Below are positions 53,565-61,314 of a stretch of 64,000 bases of DNA, piece after piece; the stretch's first letter is position 1, and every line of letters starts with the position of its first letter. A model generated the notes under the pieces. That model made no database searches. It had not been told where the DNA came from and was given only the letters and a program-made list of their open reading frames with translations. A program made the translations under genes and the position numbers. The stretch is from an uncultured Sulfitobacter sp. (GTDB taxonomy: Bacteria; Pseudomonadota; Alphaproteobacteria; Rhodobacterales; Rhodobacteraceae): positions 1-64,000 of the forward strand of contig CANLOQ010000005.1 in NCBI GenBank assembly GCA_947492925.1, given 5' to 3'.

Positions 53565-54662
53565 TTGGAAATAGCGGTTCTGGGCGGCGGCAACGGTTCT
53601 ATTGCGGCGGCGGTCGATTTGACGGAGCAGGGGCACCGGGTGCGCCTGTGGCGGCGCAACACGGCAGCGCTGGCCGCTCTACGCAAGGCCGACAACACTA
53701 TCGCACTCAAGGATCACAAAGGCACCCGGCCCATCCGTATTGATGTGGTCACCGATGACATCGCAGAGGCGGTGCAGGACGCAGCATTGATTGTCTGCCC
53801 GACGCCGGCGACAGCACAGGCTGACATTGCGGGCGCGATGGCCCCACATCTGCGCACCGGTCAGGTCGTTTTTCTGCCACCGGGCAGCTTTGGCAGCTGG
53901 ATGATGTCCGATCTTGTGCGCAAGGCAGGCAATGATGCCGATGTCTGCTGGGCCGAGGCGGGCACCTTGCCGTATCTCGCGCGCATGCATGGGTCAGATA
54001 CCATCGCCATCACCACGCGCGCGACACGTCTGCCAACTGGCGTTTTTCCCCTGCGGTTGGCTGACCACGCGCACAGCGTATTGGCGCAGGCCTATCCGGC
54101 GGTCGAACCTGCAGGCGACGCGCTGTCGGGCGCACTGATGAACGCAGGCCCCATCATTCATCCACCATTGATCACCATGAACGCAGGCCCGATCGAGCAT
54201 TTTGAGCATTGGGACATCCACAACGAAGGCACACAGCCTGCCATCCGCCGTGTCACCACCCGTCTGGACGCTGAGCGTATGGCGCTGCGCGAGGCACTGG
54301 GATACAGGGGTCCGCATTTCCCGCTGGCGGATCATTACGATCCGGGGGGCGAAGAATGGATGTATGGCAACGCTGCCCACGAAAAGCTAACAGACAGCGG
54401 CGACTGGCGGGAAAACCTTGTCCTGACGGACCATCGCTACATGCGCGAAGATATCGCAATTGGTCTGGCTTTTCTGGTGTCGGTGGCTGATTGGGCGGGT
54501 GTGCCCGCGCCAACGGCAACGGGCTTGCTGGCCATCGGATCTGCCATTTGTGAAGAAGATTTCCGCGCCTCGGGTCGGACGCTTGAGACACTGGGGCTGC
54601 ACCGGACGTCTGTGCAAGACCTACAGGTGCGGCTGGCTGAGGGGCACGCCCATGCCGGATAA
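53565..54662 (+). CDS. NAD(P)-dependent octopine/nopaline-type dehydrogenase
   Basis: This 365-residue protein has a Rossmann domain starting EIAVLGGGNGSIAAAVDL (dinucleotide loop GGGNGS) and a C-terminal alpha-helical domain like that of opine dehydrogenases (HPPLITMNAGPIEHFEHWDIHNEG, with the conserved His). Such enzymes link amino acids to keto acids by reductive amination, or run the reverse in catabolism. The start is TTG at 53565 behind GAGGGGG. The gene opens a two-gene plus-strand operon opposite the TRAP transporter. Overlap with the next gene is 11 bases. A breakdown role fits the presence of an importer, but is inference. Confidence 0.85.
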   Translation: MEIAVLGGGNGSIAAAVDLTEQGHRVRLWRRNTAALAALRKADNTIALKDHKGTRPIRIDVVTDDIAEAVQDAALIVCPTPATAQADIAGAMAPHLRTGQVVFLPPGSFGSWMMSDLVRKAGNDADVCWAEAGTLPYLARMHGSDTIAITTRATRLPTGVFPLRLADHAHSVLAQAYPAVEPAGDALSGALMNAGPIIHPPLITMNAGPIEHFEHWDIHNEGTQPAIRRVTTRLDAERMALREALGYRGPHFPLADHYDPGGEEWMYGNAAHEKLTDSGDWRENLVLTDHRYMREDIAIGLAFLVSVADWAGVPAPTATGLLAIGSAICEEDFRASGRTLETLGLHRTSVQDLQVRLAEGHAHAG

Positions 54663-55632
54663 GGAGGTGATTGCCGCCGTCGGGGCAGGGCGCATGGGCC
54701 GGGGCATGGCCATTGCCTTTGCCTATTCCGGTCACCCAGTGCGCCTGATTGATGCCAAACCCCGGCCTGCCGATGCGTTCGCGGCAGTAAAGGCCGCAGC
54801 AATGGAGGACATCAGCAAAGCCCTGACGCAACTGGCGTCCTTCGGGCTGCTTGACCGCGATGAGGTCCTGGCCATCTGTGCCCGCGTGACCTGCCACAGC
54901 ATCGATCAATTGCCGGACGCCCTTGCAGAAGTGCCGGTGATTTTTGAGGGTGTGCCCGAAACGATGGAGGCCAAACGCGCAGCGTTCAACCTGATCTCGC
55001 GTCATGCCTGCCCCGAGGCAATTGTCGCGTCGACCACCTCAACCATGTTGTCCAATACGTTGCAGGATCTTGTCACCCATCCCGGACGGTTTCTGAACGC
55101 GCATTGGCTGAACCCTGCATATCTGGTGCCGCTGGTCGAATTGTCACCGGGCGATCAGACAGATGACGCGACCACCCAACGCCTAAAATCGCTGCTTGAG
55201 CGGATCGGCAAAGTGCCGGTCGTGTGTAGTGCCAGCCCCGGTTACATCGTGCCACGCATTCAGGCGCTGGCAATGAACGAAGCCGCACGGCTTGTCGAAG
55301 AAGGTGTCGCAAGTGCTGAAGACATCGACAAGGCGACCAAATACGGCTTCGGCTTTCGTTTTGCGGTGCTTGGATTGCTGGAGTTTATCGACTGGGGCGG
55401 AGGAGATATCCTGTACTACGCCAGCCGCTATATGGCTGATGCGACTGGAGAGGAACGCTTCAAGACACCGCAGATCATTGAAGACAACATGGCCCAAGGC
55501 CGCACGGGTCTGCGCGACGGAGAAGGGTTCCTGGATTATGCCGCGATGGATGTCGCGGACTATCAGCAGCAGCGCATCGGAGCTTTTGCCGCAATGCTGC
55601 GCCATCTCGACAAGATGCCGGTTAAAGGCTGA
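54652..55632 (+). CDS. 3-hydroxyacyl-CoA dehydrogenase family protein
   Basis: This 326-residue protein has a Rossmann domain with the motif AAVGAGRMGRGMAIAFAYSGH and the 3-hydroxyacyl-CoA dehydrogenase phrases VIFEGVPETMEAKRAAF, IVASTTSTM, GRFLNAHWLNPAYLVPLVEL and GKVPVVCSASPGYIVPRIQALAMNEA. The C-terminal domain has KYGFGFRFAVLGLLEFID. NAHWLNP replaces the usual GxHFFNP and makes it resemble carnitine or gulonate dehydrogenase-type relatives more than fatty-acid enzymes. The start at 54652 overlaps the preceding gene. It probably oxidises a small hydroxy acid in the same pathway. The true substrate is unknown. Confidence 0.83.
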   Translation: MPDKEVIAAVGAGRMGRGMAIAFAYSGHPVRLIDAKPRPADAFAAVKAAAMEDISKALTQLASFGLLDRDEVLAICARVTCHSIDQLPDALAEVPVIFEGVPETMEAKRAAFNLISRHACPEAIVASTTSTMLSNTLQDLVTHPGRFLNAHWLNPAYLVPLVELSPGDQTDDATTQRLKSLLERIGKVPVVCSASPGYIVPRIQALAMNEAARLVEEGVASAEDIDKATKYGFGFRFAVLGLLEFIDWGGGDILYYASRYMADATGEERFKTPQIIEDNMAQGRTGLRDGEGFLDYAAMDVADYQQQRIGAFAAMLRHLDKMPVKG

Positions 55633-55644
55633 TCTTTCGCGCGC

Positions 55645-56736
55645 CTATGCGCGCCGCTCGACAAACTCGCGCACGCAGTCCACCAGACGGTCGTTGTTTT
55701 CCGGCAGATGCAGAGAAAAGCGAAAAAACCTCTCTAACCCCGCCTCTCTGGTTCGGTTCACCACAAACCCGCCTTCGTCAAAAAGAGCTTCGACCAGACG
55801 CTCCGTCAGCTCTGCGGACCCATCCCTGAAACGTGCCATCATGAAATTCGTTTGGCTTGGCACAACCTCAAGCCACAGCTGTCCCAGCGCACCTGAAATA
55901 CGTGCACGTTCCGACAGGATCTCGGCCACCCGCGCATCAATCGCCGCCTGCTCGGCCAGTGCTGCGATGGCCCCGGCCTGCGCAAGCGCGTTGACCGTTC
56001 CCATCCCACGCGCCGCATAAAGAACCGGGATCATCCACGCAGGGGCATGGCACCATCCGACGCGCAGTCCTGCCAACCCATAGGCCTTGGAAAAGGTGCG
56101 CGTCACGACCACATTGTCATGATCTGCGGCCAGATCATGCACGCGCGCGGGATACCCCCCACCGGCAAACTCGCCATAGGCAAGATCAACCACCAGCACG
56201 ACCTCCGGTGGCACCGCCCGGACCAGACGTTGCAGTTCCGAAACGGCAAGCATGGTGCCAGTCGGATTGTTGGGATTGGCAACATAGATCAGTCGCGTAC
56301 GCCCCGTGATCGCAGCAAGCATGGCATCGACCTGCGTGGTGAAATTCCGCTCAGGTGCCTTAACCAAGGTGGCACCAACACGGTGGGTGGTTAGGGCAAA
56401 CTGAATGTAGCCGTATTCAGAGATCAGAACCTCATCGCCCGGGCGCGCGAAGCAGCGTGCGATGACATCCAGAATCTCTTCTGAACCGTTGCCGCAGACG
56501 ATCCGCTCCGCCGATAGGCCGTTTTGCGCCCCCAGCGCATCGCGCAGGGCGTCGCAATGCGGGCTACCGTAGGATTGGGCCTGTCCAAGTGCCTCGCGCA
56601 ATGCCTCTTGCAGGCTTTCGAGCGGTGGATAGGGCAGCTCATTAAAGCCCATATTCACAACAGGCAGCCCTCGCGGCTGGGTGCGGCTGATGCGGCCTCG
56701 CAAGGGAATGGGGGCAAGATAGGGCTGGGGTTGCAT
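55645..56736 (-). CDS. PLP-dependent aminotransferase (class I/II, HisC-like)
   Basis: This 363-residue aminotransferase resembles the histidinol-phosphate type. It shows NMGFNELPYPPLESLQEAL near the N-terminus, VCGNGSEEILDVIARCF, YVANPNNPTGTML, VVDLAYGEFAGG and the PLP lysine in VVTRTFSKAYGLAGLRVGW. A C-terminal arginine region FFRFSLHLPENNDRLVDCV follows. The start at 56736 follows GGAGG; the frame is open upstream to 57000 without similarity. It faces the two dehydrogenase genes convergently (12-base gap), so it belongs to the same locus. A role in moving the amino group of the imported compound is likely; a biosynthetic HisC is the alternative. Confidence 0.87.
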   Translation of the reverse strand: MQPQPYLAPIPLRGRISRTQPRGLPVVNMGFNELPYPPLESLQEALREALGQAQSYGSPHCDALRDALGAQNGLSAERIVCGNGSEEILDVIARCFARPGDEVLISEYGYIQFALTTHRVGATLVKAPERNFTTQVDAMLAAITGRTRLIYVANPNNPTGTMLAVSELQRLVRAVPPEVVLVVDLAYGEFAGGGYPARVHDLAADHDNVVVTRTFSKAYGLAGLRVGWCHAPAWMIPVLYAARGMGTVNALAQAGAIAALAEQAAIDARVAEILSERARISGALGQLWLEVVPSQTNFMMARFRDGSAELTERLVEALFDEGGFVVNRTREAGLERFFRFSLHLPENNDRLVDCVREFVERRA

Positions 56737-57077
56737 GGGAAACCTCCGGGCTGGGTGGACGCAGTGAAACCATGATGCCCCCGGAACGCAAGTGAGGGTA
56801 TCGGTGCCAGCCCCTCTTTTTCCAATGACACGATGGCGCCTCGGGCAGGGAAGGGTTTGGCCAGAGGCAGGTTTGCCCTTGAAAGAGCAGCCGTTCTCGG
56901 TGCGACGCGGGTTGCAGCCTTTCTGTGCGGCCCCTGATTGGGGCGATATGCCAGACCAAAAAAATGTTGCTTTTGGGCTGCCGCACCGCAAGACTTGCAA
57001 CCATACCGTGTCTGGTTAATGCGGCGGGTCAAACCTCTTGTGCCACTGCTGCCTTCACAACTCAGGAAAGCCCCAAA
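56737..57077. other. Divergent intergenic region
   Basis: These 341 bases lie between the aminotransferase and the RTX gene. They hold the ribosome sites of both genes (GGAGG on the minus strand, AGGAAAG before 57078) and presumably both promoters. Open frames on both strands run through but lack similarity. No repeat or RNA gene was seen. Confidence 0.45.
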
Positions 57078-59024
57078 ATGCCCGCCGATGATTTTATGTT
57101 TGTTCTCTCTGGCGATGACACCGACGGCTATGCACAGGTCATTCAGGATCTGATCGCATCGCCCATTGATCTGCTATTCCTCGAGTCCGGAGAGACGTCA
57201 GCCATTAAAGCGAGTTTTGGCTCCGACCTTGCGCTCATGCAGAACAGCAATACGGACGGGGACGGGATCAGGGGTGTCTACGGTTATGTCAACCTCGCTG
57301 TCACCGACCACCTGCGCGAATACTGGCAGCCGGAGTGGACGGTAGACAGCGCCGGCATGCCCTATACCACACGCTATGACGCGCCAAATCAGGATGCAGA
57401 TGATCCGAACCCTGCTGGTGCGCCCTGTTGGCTGATCAACAAGCTGGGCGATGCGGTAGGCCCTGCGGACAATGGTGCTGCGGGCACACAAATCTATGGT
57501 CCCATCGTCGATTTCAGCGATGGCGCAACCCCCGCCGGACCGGGCTGCAACACTTACCAAAGCTGGTGGGATATCGTGCTGGGCCAGATTGACACGATGT
57601 ACAACGCGGGCTGGCGCGACTTTTTCCTTGATGATGTCAGCCGCTACGCCGTCAATGGTGTGCAGGGCGCGCTTGACATGGTCGATCTGGTGAACGCTGT
57701 TGCCGATCGTCTGGATGTGCTGGACGGGCAAGCAAACGACACATCCATCGCCATAAATGGCGGCGGGTATATCATGTGGGACAGTGGGTTGACCCCAACC
57801 GGCCCCGCGATTGTGTCAATGTTCCAAAGCGTCGATCACCTTGTGGTTGAGAACCTGTTTGAGGCATCCCCTCATTTTCTTGTGCAGATTGCCCGGAATC
57901 TGTCCGGGACGAACACAACCTTGCTTTCCATCGAAGCGGACACGTTTTTGCCCGCCGCGTCGGCCGGCAACTACTTTGCGCTGGCTGACACGTTGGGCAT
58001 GCTGACCCATGTGCCTGCAGACAACGATTATGCACCGGACCCGGTATCGGGCGATCTGCCCGGCGAGACCTACGCGACAGCGCCAACCGCAACACACGAG
58101 ATTATTGTGGCTGACGTAACAAACCAGAATATCAGCGGCACGGTTGGGGCGGACATGATCTTTGCCACTGAAAGTGCCGATGTCGTGTCAGCACTGGATG
58201 GCGACAACATCGTTTACGGTCTGGGTCAGGATGATCTGGTGACAGGTGGCAGCGGCGCAGATGTGTTTTATGGTGGCAGCGGCGCGGATACACTTGAGGG
58301 TGGCAGCGGCAGTGACAATCTGCGCGGCGAGGCCGGAGCAGACGTGTTGATGGGTGGCGCAGGCAATGACGTGGTCAATGGCGGCAATGATGACGATGTG
58401 CTGTCAGGCGATGACGGGAATGACTTGCTCTTCGGCGGAGGAGGCAGGGACCAGCTCTTTGGCGGTGCAGGCAGCGACCGAATGTTCGGAGGAGCGGCCA
58501 ACGACATCGCAAACGGCGGGGCCGACAATGACATCATCAACACGGGCTCCGGGAATGACCTGATTTTCGGCCAGACCGGAAATGATCTTGTGTTCGCACA
58601 GACCGGCAATGACAAGGTTTTTGGCAGTGACGGGAACGACAAACTGTTTGGCGGAGATGGCAATGATCTGATCAACGGCGGCGCGGACGATGACCAGATC
58701 TTTGGCGGCGCGGGCAGGGATACGATCACCGGAGCCACGGGTGACGACGTCATGTCAGGGGGCGGCAGTGCAGACACGTTTGTGCTGGCCGCCGGACAGG
58801 GCCAAGACAGGATCACAGTCTTCAGCGGCACCGACGTAATCGACATCACAGCGTTTGGCCTGTCCAACGGCGGCCTGACGGATCAGGATTGGCGTGATGC
58901 CACGACGTCTGTTGTCACCAGCGGGGGCGGAACGAATGTCACGATCAACTGGGACGGAGGCGGCGCGCTGGTGATTGAAAACACCGGCATCACCGGCCTG
59001 ACGGACGCGGATTTCCTGTTCTGA
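57078..59024 (+). CDS. RTX protein with a TM1410/GH114-like glycosidase domain
   Basis: The N-terminal half (about residues 1-340) of this 648-residue protein looks like a TIM-barrel of the TM1410/GH114 type. It has GYVNLAVTDHLREYWQPEW near residue 72, a WW near residue 165, and the strand with paired aspartates WRDFFLDDVSRYAVNG near residue 183. A final segment ends FALADTLGMLTHVPADND. From about residue 350 to 560 it is calcium-binding RTX nonapeptides, then a hydrophobic tail ending DFLF. No N-terminal signal peptide is seen, so type I secretion is likely. It probably acts outside the cell on a polysaccharide, perhaps amino-sugar-rich, as do GH114 enzymes. The start at 57078 follows AGGAAAG. 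The RTX half is closely similar to that of the gene at the window start. Confidence 0.85.
   Translation: MPADDFMFVLSGDDTDGYAQVIQDLIASPIDLLFLESGETSAIKASFGSDLALMQNSNTDGDGIRGVYGYVNLAVTDHLREYWQPEWTVDSAGMPYTTRYDAPNQDADDPNPAGAPCWLINKLGDAVGPADNGAAGTQIYGPIVDFSDGATPAGPGCNTYQSWWDIVLGQIDTMYNAGWRDFFLDDVSRYAVNGVQGALDMVDLVNAVADRLDVLDGQANDTSIAINGGGYIMWDSGLTPTGPAIVSMFQSVDHLVVENLFEASPHFLVQIARNLSGTNTTLLSIEADTFLPAASAGNYFALADTLGMLTHVPADNDYAPDPVSGDLPGETYATAPTATHEIIVADVTNQNISGTVGADMIFATESADVVSALDGDNIVYGLGQDDLVTGGSGADVFYGGSGADTLEGGSGSDNLRGEAGADVLMGGAGNDVVNGGNDDDVLSGDDGNDLLFGGGGRDQLFGGAGSDRMFGGAANDIANGGADNDIINTGSGNDLIFGQTGNDLVFAQTGNDKVFGSDGNDKLFGGDGNDLINGGADDDQIFGGAGRDTITGATGDDVMSGGGSADTFVLAAGQGQDRITVFSGTDVIDITAFGLSNGGLTDQDWRDATTSVVTSGGGTNVTINWDGGGALVIENTGITGLTDADFLF
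58130..58760 (+). repeat. RTX nonapeptide-coding repeats
   Basis: About twenty 27-base units encode GGxGxDxxx repeats. The order of variant repeats matches that of the 1060-1600 array (NDLLFGG, then NDIxNTGxGNDLxF, then NDKVFGxDGNDK), which shows common descent of the two arrays. Confidence 0.85.
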
Positions 59025-59033
59025 GGGGTTTGG

Positions 59034-59061
59034 GCCGCCCTGTTTGGGCCAATAGGGCGGC
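59034..59061 (+). terminator. Hairpin after the RTX-glycosidase gene
   Basis: Eight-base arms GCCGCCCT/AGGGCGGC with a 12-base loop start 9 bases after the stop codon. No T-run follows, so termination strength is uncertain. Confidence 0.5.
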
Positions 59062-59177
59062 ACGGTCGTGCCTGAAAATTGTGATTAGACAATAGAGTTC
59101 AGGACCAAGAGAGTTAAGGACCAAGGCCCGGCCCGCAGCCAAATCTCAGGGCGCGCCTTTACCAGTTGGCAAACCAC

Positions 59178-59267
59178 TGGCGGAGAGACAGGGATTCGAA
59201 CCCTGGGAAGGCTTGCACCCTCAACGGTTTTCGAGACCGCCCCGTTCGACCACTCCGGCACCTCTCC
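59178..59267 (-). tRNA. tRNA-Ser (anticodon CGA)
   Basis: The 90-base minus-strand sequence folds as a class II tRNA. The acceptor stem GGAGAGG pairs with TCTCTCC with one G-T pair. The anticodon loop CTCGAAA gives anticodon CGA, which reads UCG codons. A long variable arm and the T-loop GGTTCGAATCC are present. The 3' CCA is encoded (59178-59180). Confidence 0.95.
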
Positions 59268-59418
59268 GCACTGGTGTGGTGGGGCCAGATACGCAAGGTC
59301 GGTGCGCAGGGCAAGAGGGTTTGTGCCAGATAACAACAGCACCGCGAAATTGATTGCCACTGCGCGCCGATGGCTTAGGTTCAATGACAGGAAAGACCTA
59401 ACCAAAGGACCGGGTTTC

Positions 59419-60264
59419 ATGATGGCATTTCTGCGCGCACCTATGTTGGCGCTGACGTTTCTATCGGCGGTCATGCTGTCAATACAGACAACATCGGTTC
59501 GGGCCGCTGACATGGACCGACTTGAGGCCTTTCTGGAAGTGACAGGGTTTGATGTGGCCCTTGAAAGCATTCGTCTGTCGGCAGACTCGGCCCCACAAAT
59601 GCTTGGGATGGAAGCGGAGGCATTCGGTTCGGAATGGTCAAGGCTGGTGAAAGAGGTGTTCGACACCGATTTGATGCACGATATGGCCCTTGAAATTCTG
59701 GCCAAGACACTCAGCGATGATCTCTTGACCCATGCTGCTGGTTTTTATGCCTCCGACTTTGGCCAACGTCTGGTGGCGGCAGAAAACCGGTCGCATATGA
59801 TCGAAGACGATGAGCTGAAAACCGAAAGCGGCACGGCAATCATCGACGGTCTCGTCCGCATCGGTTCGCCCCGTGTGTCACTGCTTCGCGATCTGAACGC
59901 GGCCAGCGACACCGAAGACAATGCCATCCGCGCCATACAGGAAGTACAAATCCGCTTTCTGCTGGCTGCTGCAGGGGCAGGGGTTATCGAATTGCAGATG
60001 GAGGAGCCGGATCTGCGCGCGGCGCTGCGCGCACAAGAGCCAGAGATGCGTCGCCTGATCCAGACCAATGCGCTTGCCAATGCTGCCTATACCTATCAGG
60101 CGTTTTCCAACGACGAAGTCGCGGCTTATGTGGCGGCGCTGTCTCACCCGGACATGCAGGAGGTCTATTCGCTGATGAATGCTGTCCAGTTCGAAATTCA
60201 GGCAAACCGTTTTGAAGAAGTGGCGACCCGGTTGTCGCGCATGCAGCCCAGTCAGGATTTGTGA
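59419..60264 (+). CDS. DUF2059-family exported protein
   Basis: This 281-residue protein has a signal peptide ending in TSVRA, followed by an all-helical body. It shows the DUF2059-like features AAGFYASDFGQRLVAAENRS (residues about 115-135) and, again in the C-terminal half, FSNDEVAAYVAALSHPDMQEVYSLMN, suggesting two copies of the unit. DUF2059 proteins are widespread in proteobacteria and unknown in function. The start at 59419 gives the signal peptide. The next gene is a paralogue that begins on the last base of its stop codon. Confidence 0.78.
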   Translation: MMAFLRAPMLALTFLSAVMLSIQTTSVRAADMDRLEAFLEVTGFDVALESIRLSADSAPQMLGMEAEAFGSEWSRLVKEVFDTDLMHDMALEILAKTLSDDLLTHAAGFYASDFGQRLVAAENRSHMIEDDELKTESGTAIIDGLVRIGSPRVSLLRDLNAASDTEDNAIRAIQEVQIRFLLAAAGAGVIELQMEEPDLRAALRAQEPEMRRLIQTNALANAAYTYQAFSNDEVAAYVAALSHPDMQEVYSLMNAVQFEIQANRFEEVATRLSRMQPSQDL

Positions 60265-61076
60265 TGCGCGCCTTGTTGATCTGGCCTGCCGCGCTGATCC
60301 TCAGCGCAGCCGCCGTCTTAGCGGATGCGCGGGGTAATGTCCTTGTTGACGTCATCAAACTGCCCGAAGCGGCGGTGATCCTTGCAGAAGAAGGGATGGC
60401 GCAGGCCGAAGACCTGAACCGGGATATGTTGAACGGGCAGGCCGGTCCGGCGTGGTTTCAGCAGGTCGGGCAGATTTACGCGCCCGAACGGATGGTCGAG
60501 ATGGTCCGCACGGAACTGGACATGGAATTGACCGGCGAGGCCCGCGAAGAGGTTATCCGCTTTTTTGCCAGCAGTCGCGGCACACAGATTGTCGAGCTGG
60601 AAAATTCCGCACGCCGCACCATTCAGGACCCGGACGTCGAAGAAGCCGCCCGCGCGCGGTACCGTAACCTTGAGGGCAGCGATGATGCCCGTCTGGCACT
60701 GATCAGCCGCTACGTTGAAACCGGCGACATGATCCAGCGCAACGTGATGTCAGCGCTCAATTCAAACTACCAGTTCCTGCGCGGCCTGGTCGAAGGCGGC
60801 GCGATAGAGATGTCAGAGGAAGAGATGCTGAAAGATGCAGCGAATGATCTGGAGCAAAGCACGGCCGATACAACCGAATGGTTGTTCGGCTTTTTGTTGC
60901 TGGCCTATCATCCGCTGCAGGACAGCGATCTGGAGGCCTACATCGCCTTTGCAGAAACCCCGGCAGGGCAGGCGCTGAACCGCGCGTTATTTAATGGATT
61001 TGGCAAGGCCTACGAGGATATCTCCTATGCGCTAGGGCGCGCAGTTGCGTTGAACATGACCGCACAGGAACTCTGA
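60264..61076 (+). CDS. DUF2059-family exported protein, second copy
   Basis: This 270-residue protein has a signal peptide (hydrophobic core LLIWPAALILSAAAVLA) and a helical body with VIRFFASSRGTQIVELENSAR and, later, YIAFAETPAGQALNRALFNGFGKAY. These match the two units of the previous gene in order and spacing, so the two arose by duplication and then diverged widely. ATG at 60264 overlaps the upstream stop (TGATG); a GTG at 60261 is possible. Function is unknown; export to the periplasm is inferred. Confidence 0.78.
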   Translation: MRALLIWPAALILSAAAVLADARGNVLVDVIKLPEAAVILAEEGMAQAEDLNRDMLNGQAGPAWFQQVGQIYAPERMVEMVRTELDMELTGEAREEVIRFFASSRGTQIVELENSARRTIQDPDVEEAARARYRNLEGSDDARLALISRYVETGDMIQRNVMSALNSNYQFLRGLVEGGAIEMSEEEMLKDAANDLEQSTADTTEWLFGFLLLAYHPLQDSDLEAYIAFAETPAGQALNRALFNGFGKAYEDISYALGRAVALNMTAQEL

Positions 61077-61143
61077 TGAAACGCGGCGCATCTCTGATCC
61101 TAGGCAACAGCGCACAAACCCTCATAAACCCGGCGCAAAGCGC

Positions 61144-61172
61144 TTGACTTAGACCTGTGATCCCCCGATAAG
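61144..61172 (+). promoter_or_regulatory. Likely rplU promoter
   Basis: TTGACT (61144-61149) and GATAAG (61167-61172) are 17 bases apart, a good sigma-70 type pair. They lie 143 bases before the rplU start codon, leaving a leader of roughly 135 bases. Confidence 0.55.
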
Positions 61173-61177
61173 CGCGC

Positions 61178-61212
61178 ATCCCGGCAGGATTGCCTGCGCG
61201 GGATTTGTTTTT
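61178..61212 (+). terminator. Terminator-like hairpin in the rplU leader
   Basis: ATCCCGGCAGG (61178-61188) pairs with CCTGC-G-CGGGAT (61193-61204) with one bulged G and a 4-base loop, followed by TTGTTTTT. It lies between the likely promoter and rplU, so it may be an attenuator; it may equally end the DUF2059 transcript. Confidence 0.6.
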
Positions 61213-61314
61213 AATGACGCCCCAAGGGCGCGCTGTTCGAGGTGGATACGGTGACACACCGGTCCAAAACGCCCGCAAGGGGACCACAGAACGCGGTATA
61301 TGAAGGAAGACGCG

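Larger units (their letters stand above)
59025..59418. other. Intergenic region with tRNA gene
   Basis: Of these 394 bases the first part holds a GC-rich hairpin and the middle the serine tRNA on the minus strand. The last 150 bases precede the first DUF2059 gene and should hold its promoter. No integrase or direct repeat at the tRNA end was seen. Confidence 0.5.

Noticed and set aside
59178-59267. tRNA-Ser as the attachment site of an integrated element
   Set aside because: No integrase, no partial tRNA copy and no change of base composition nearby.
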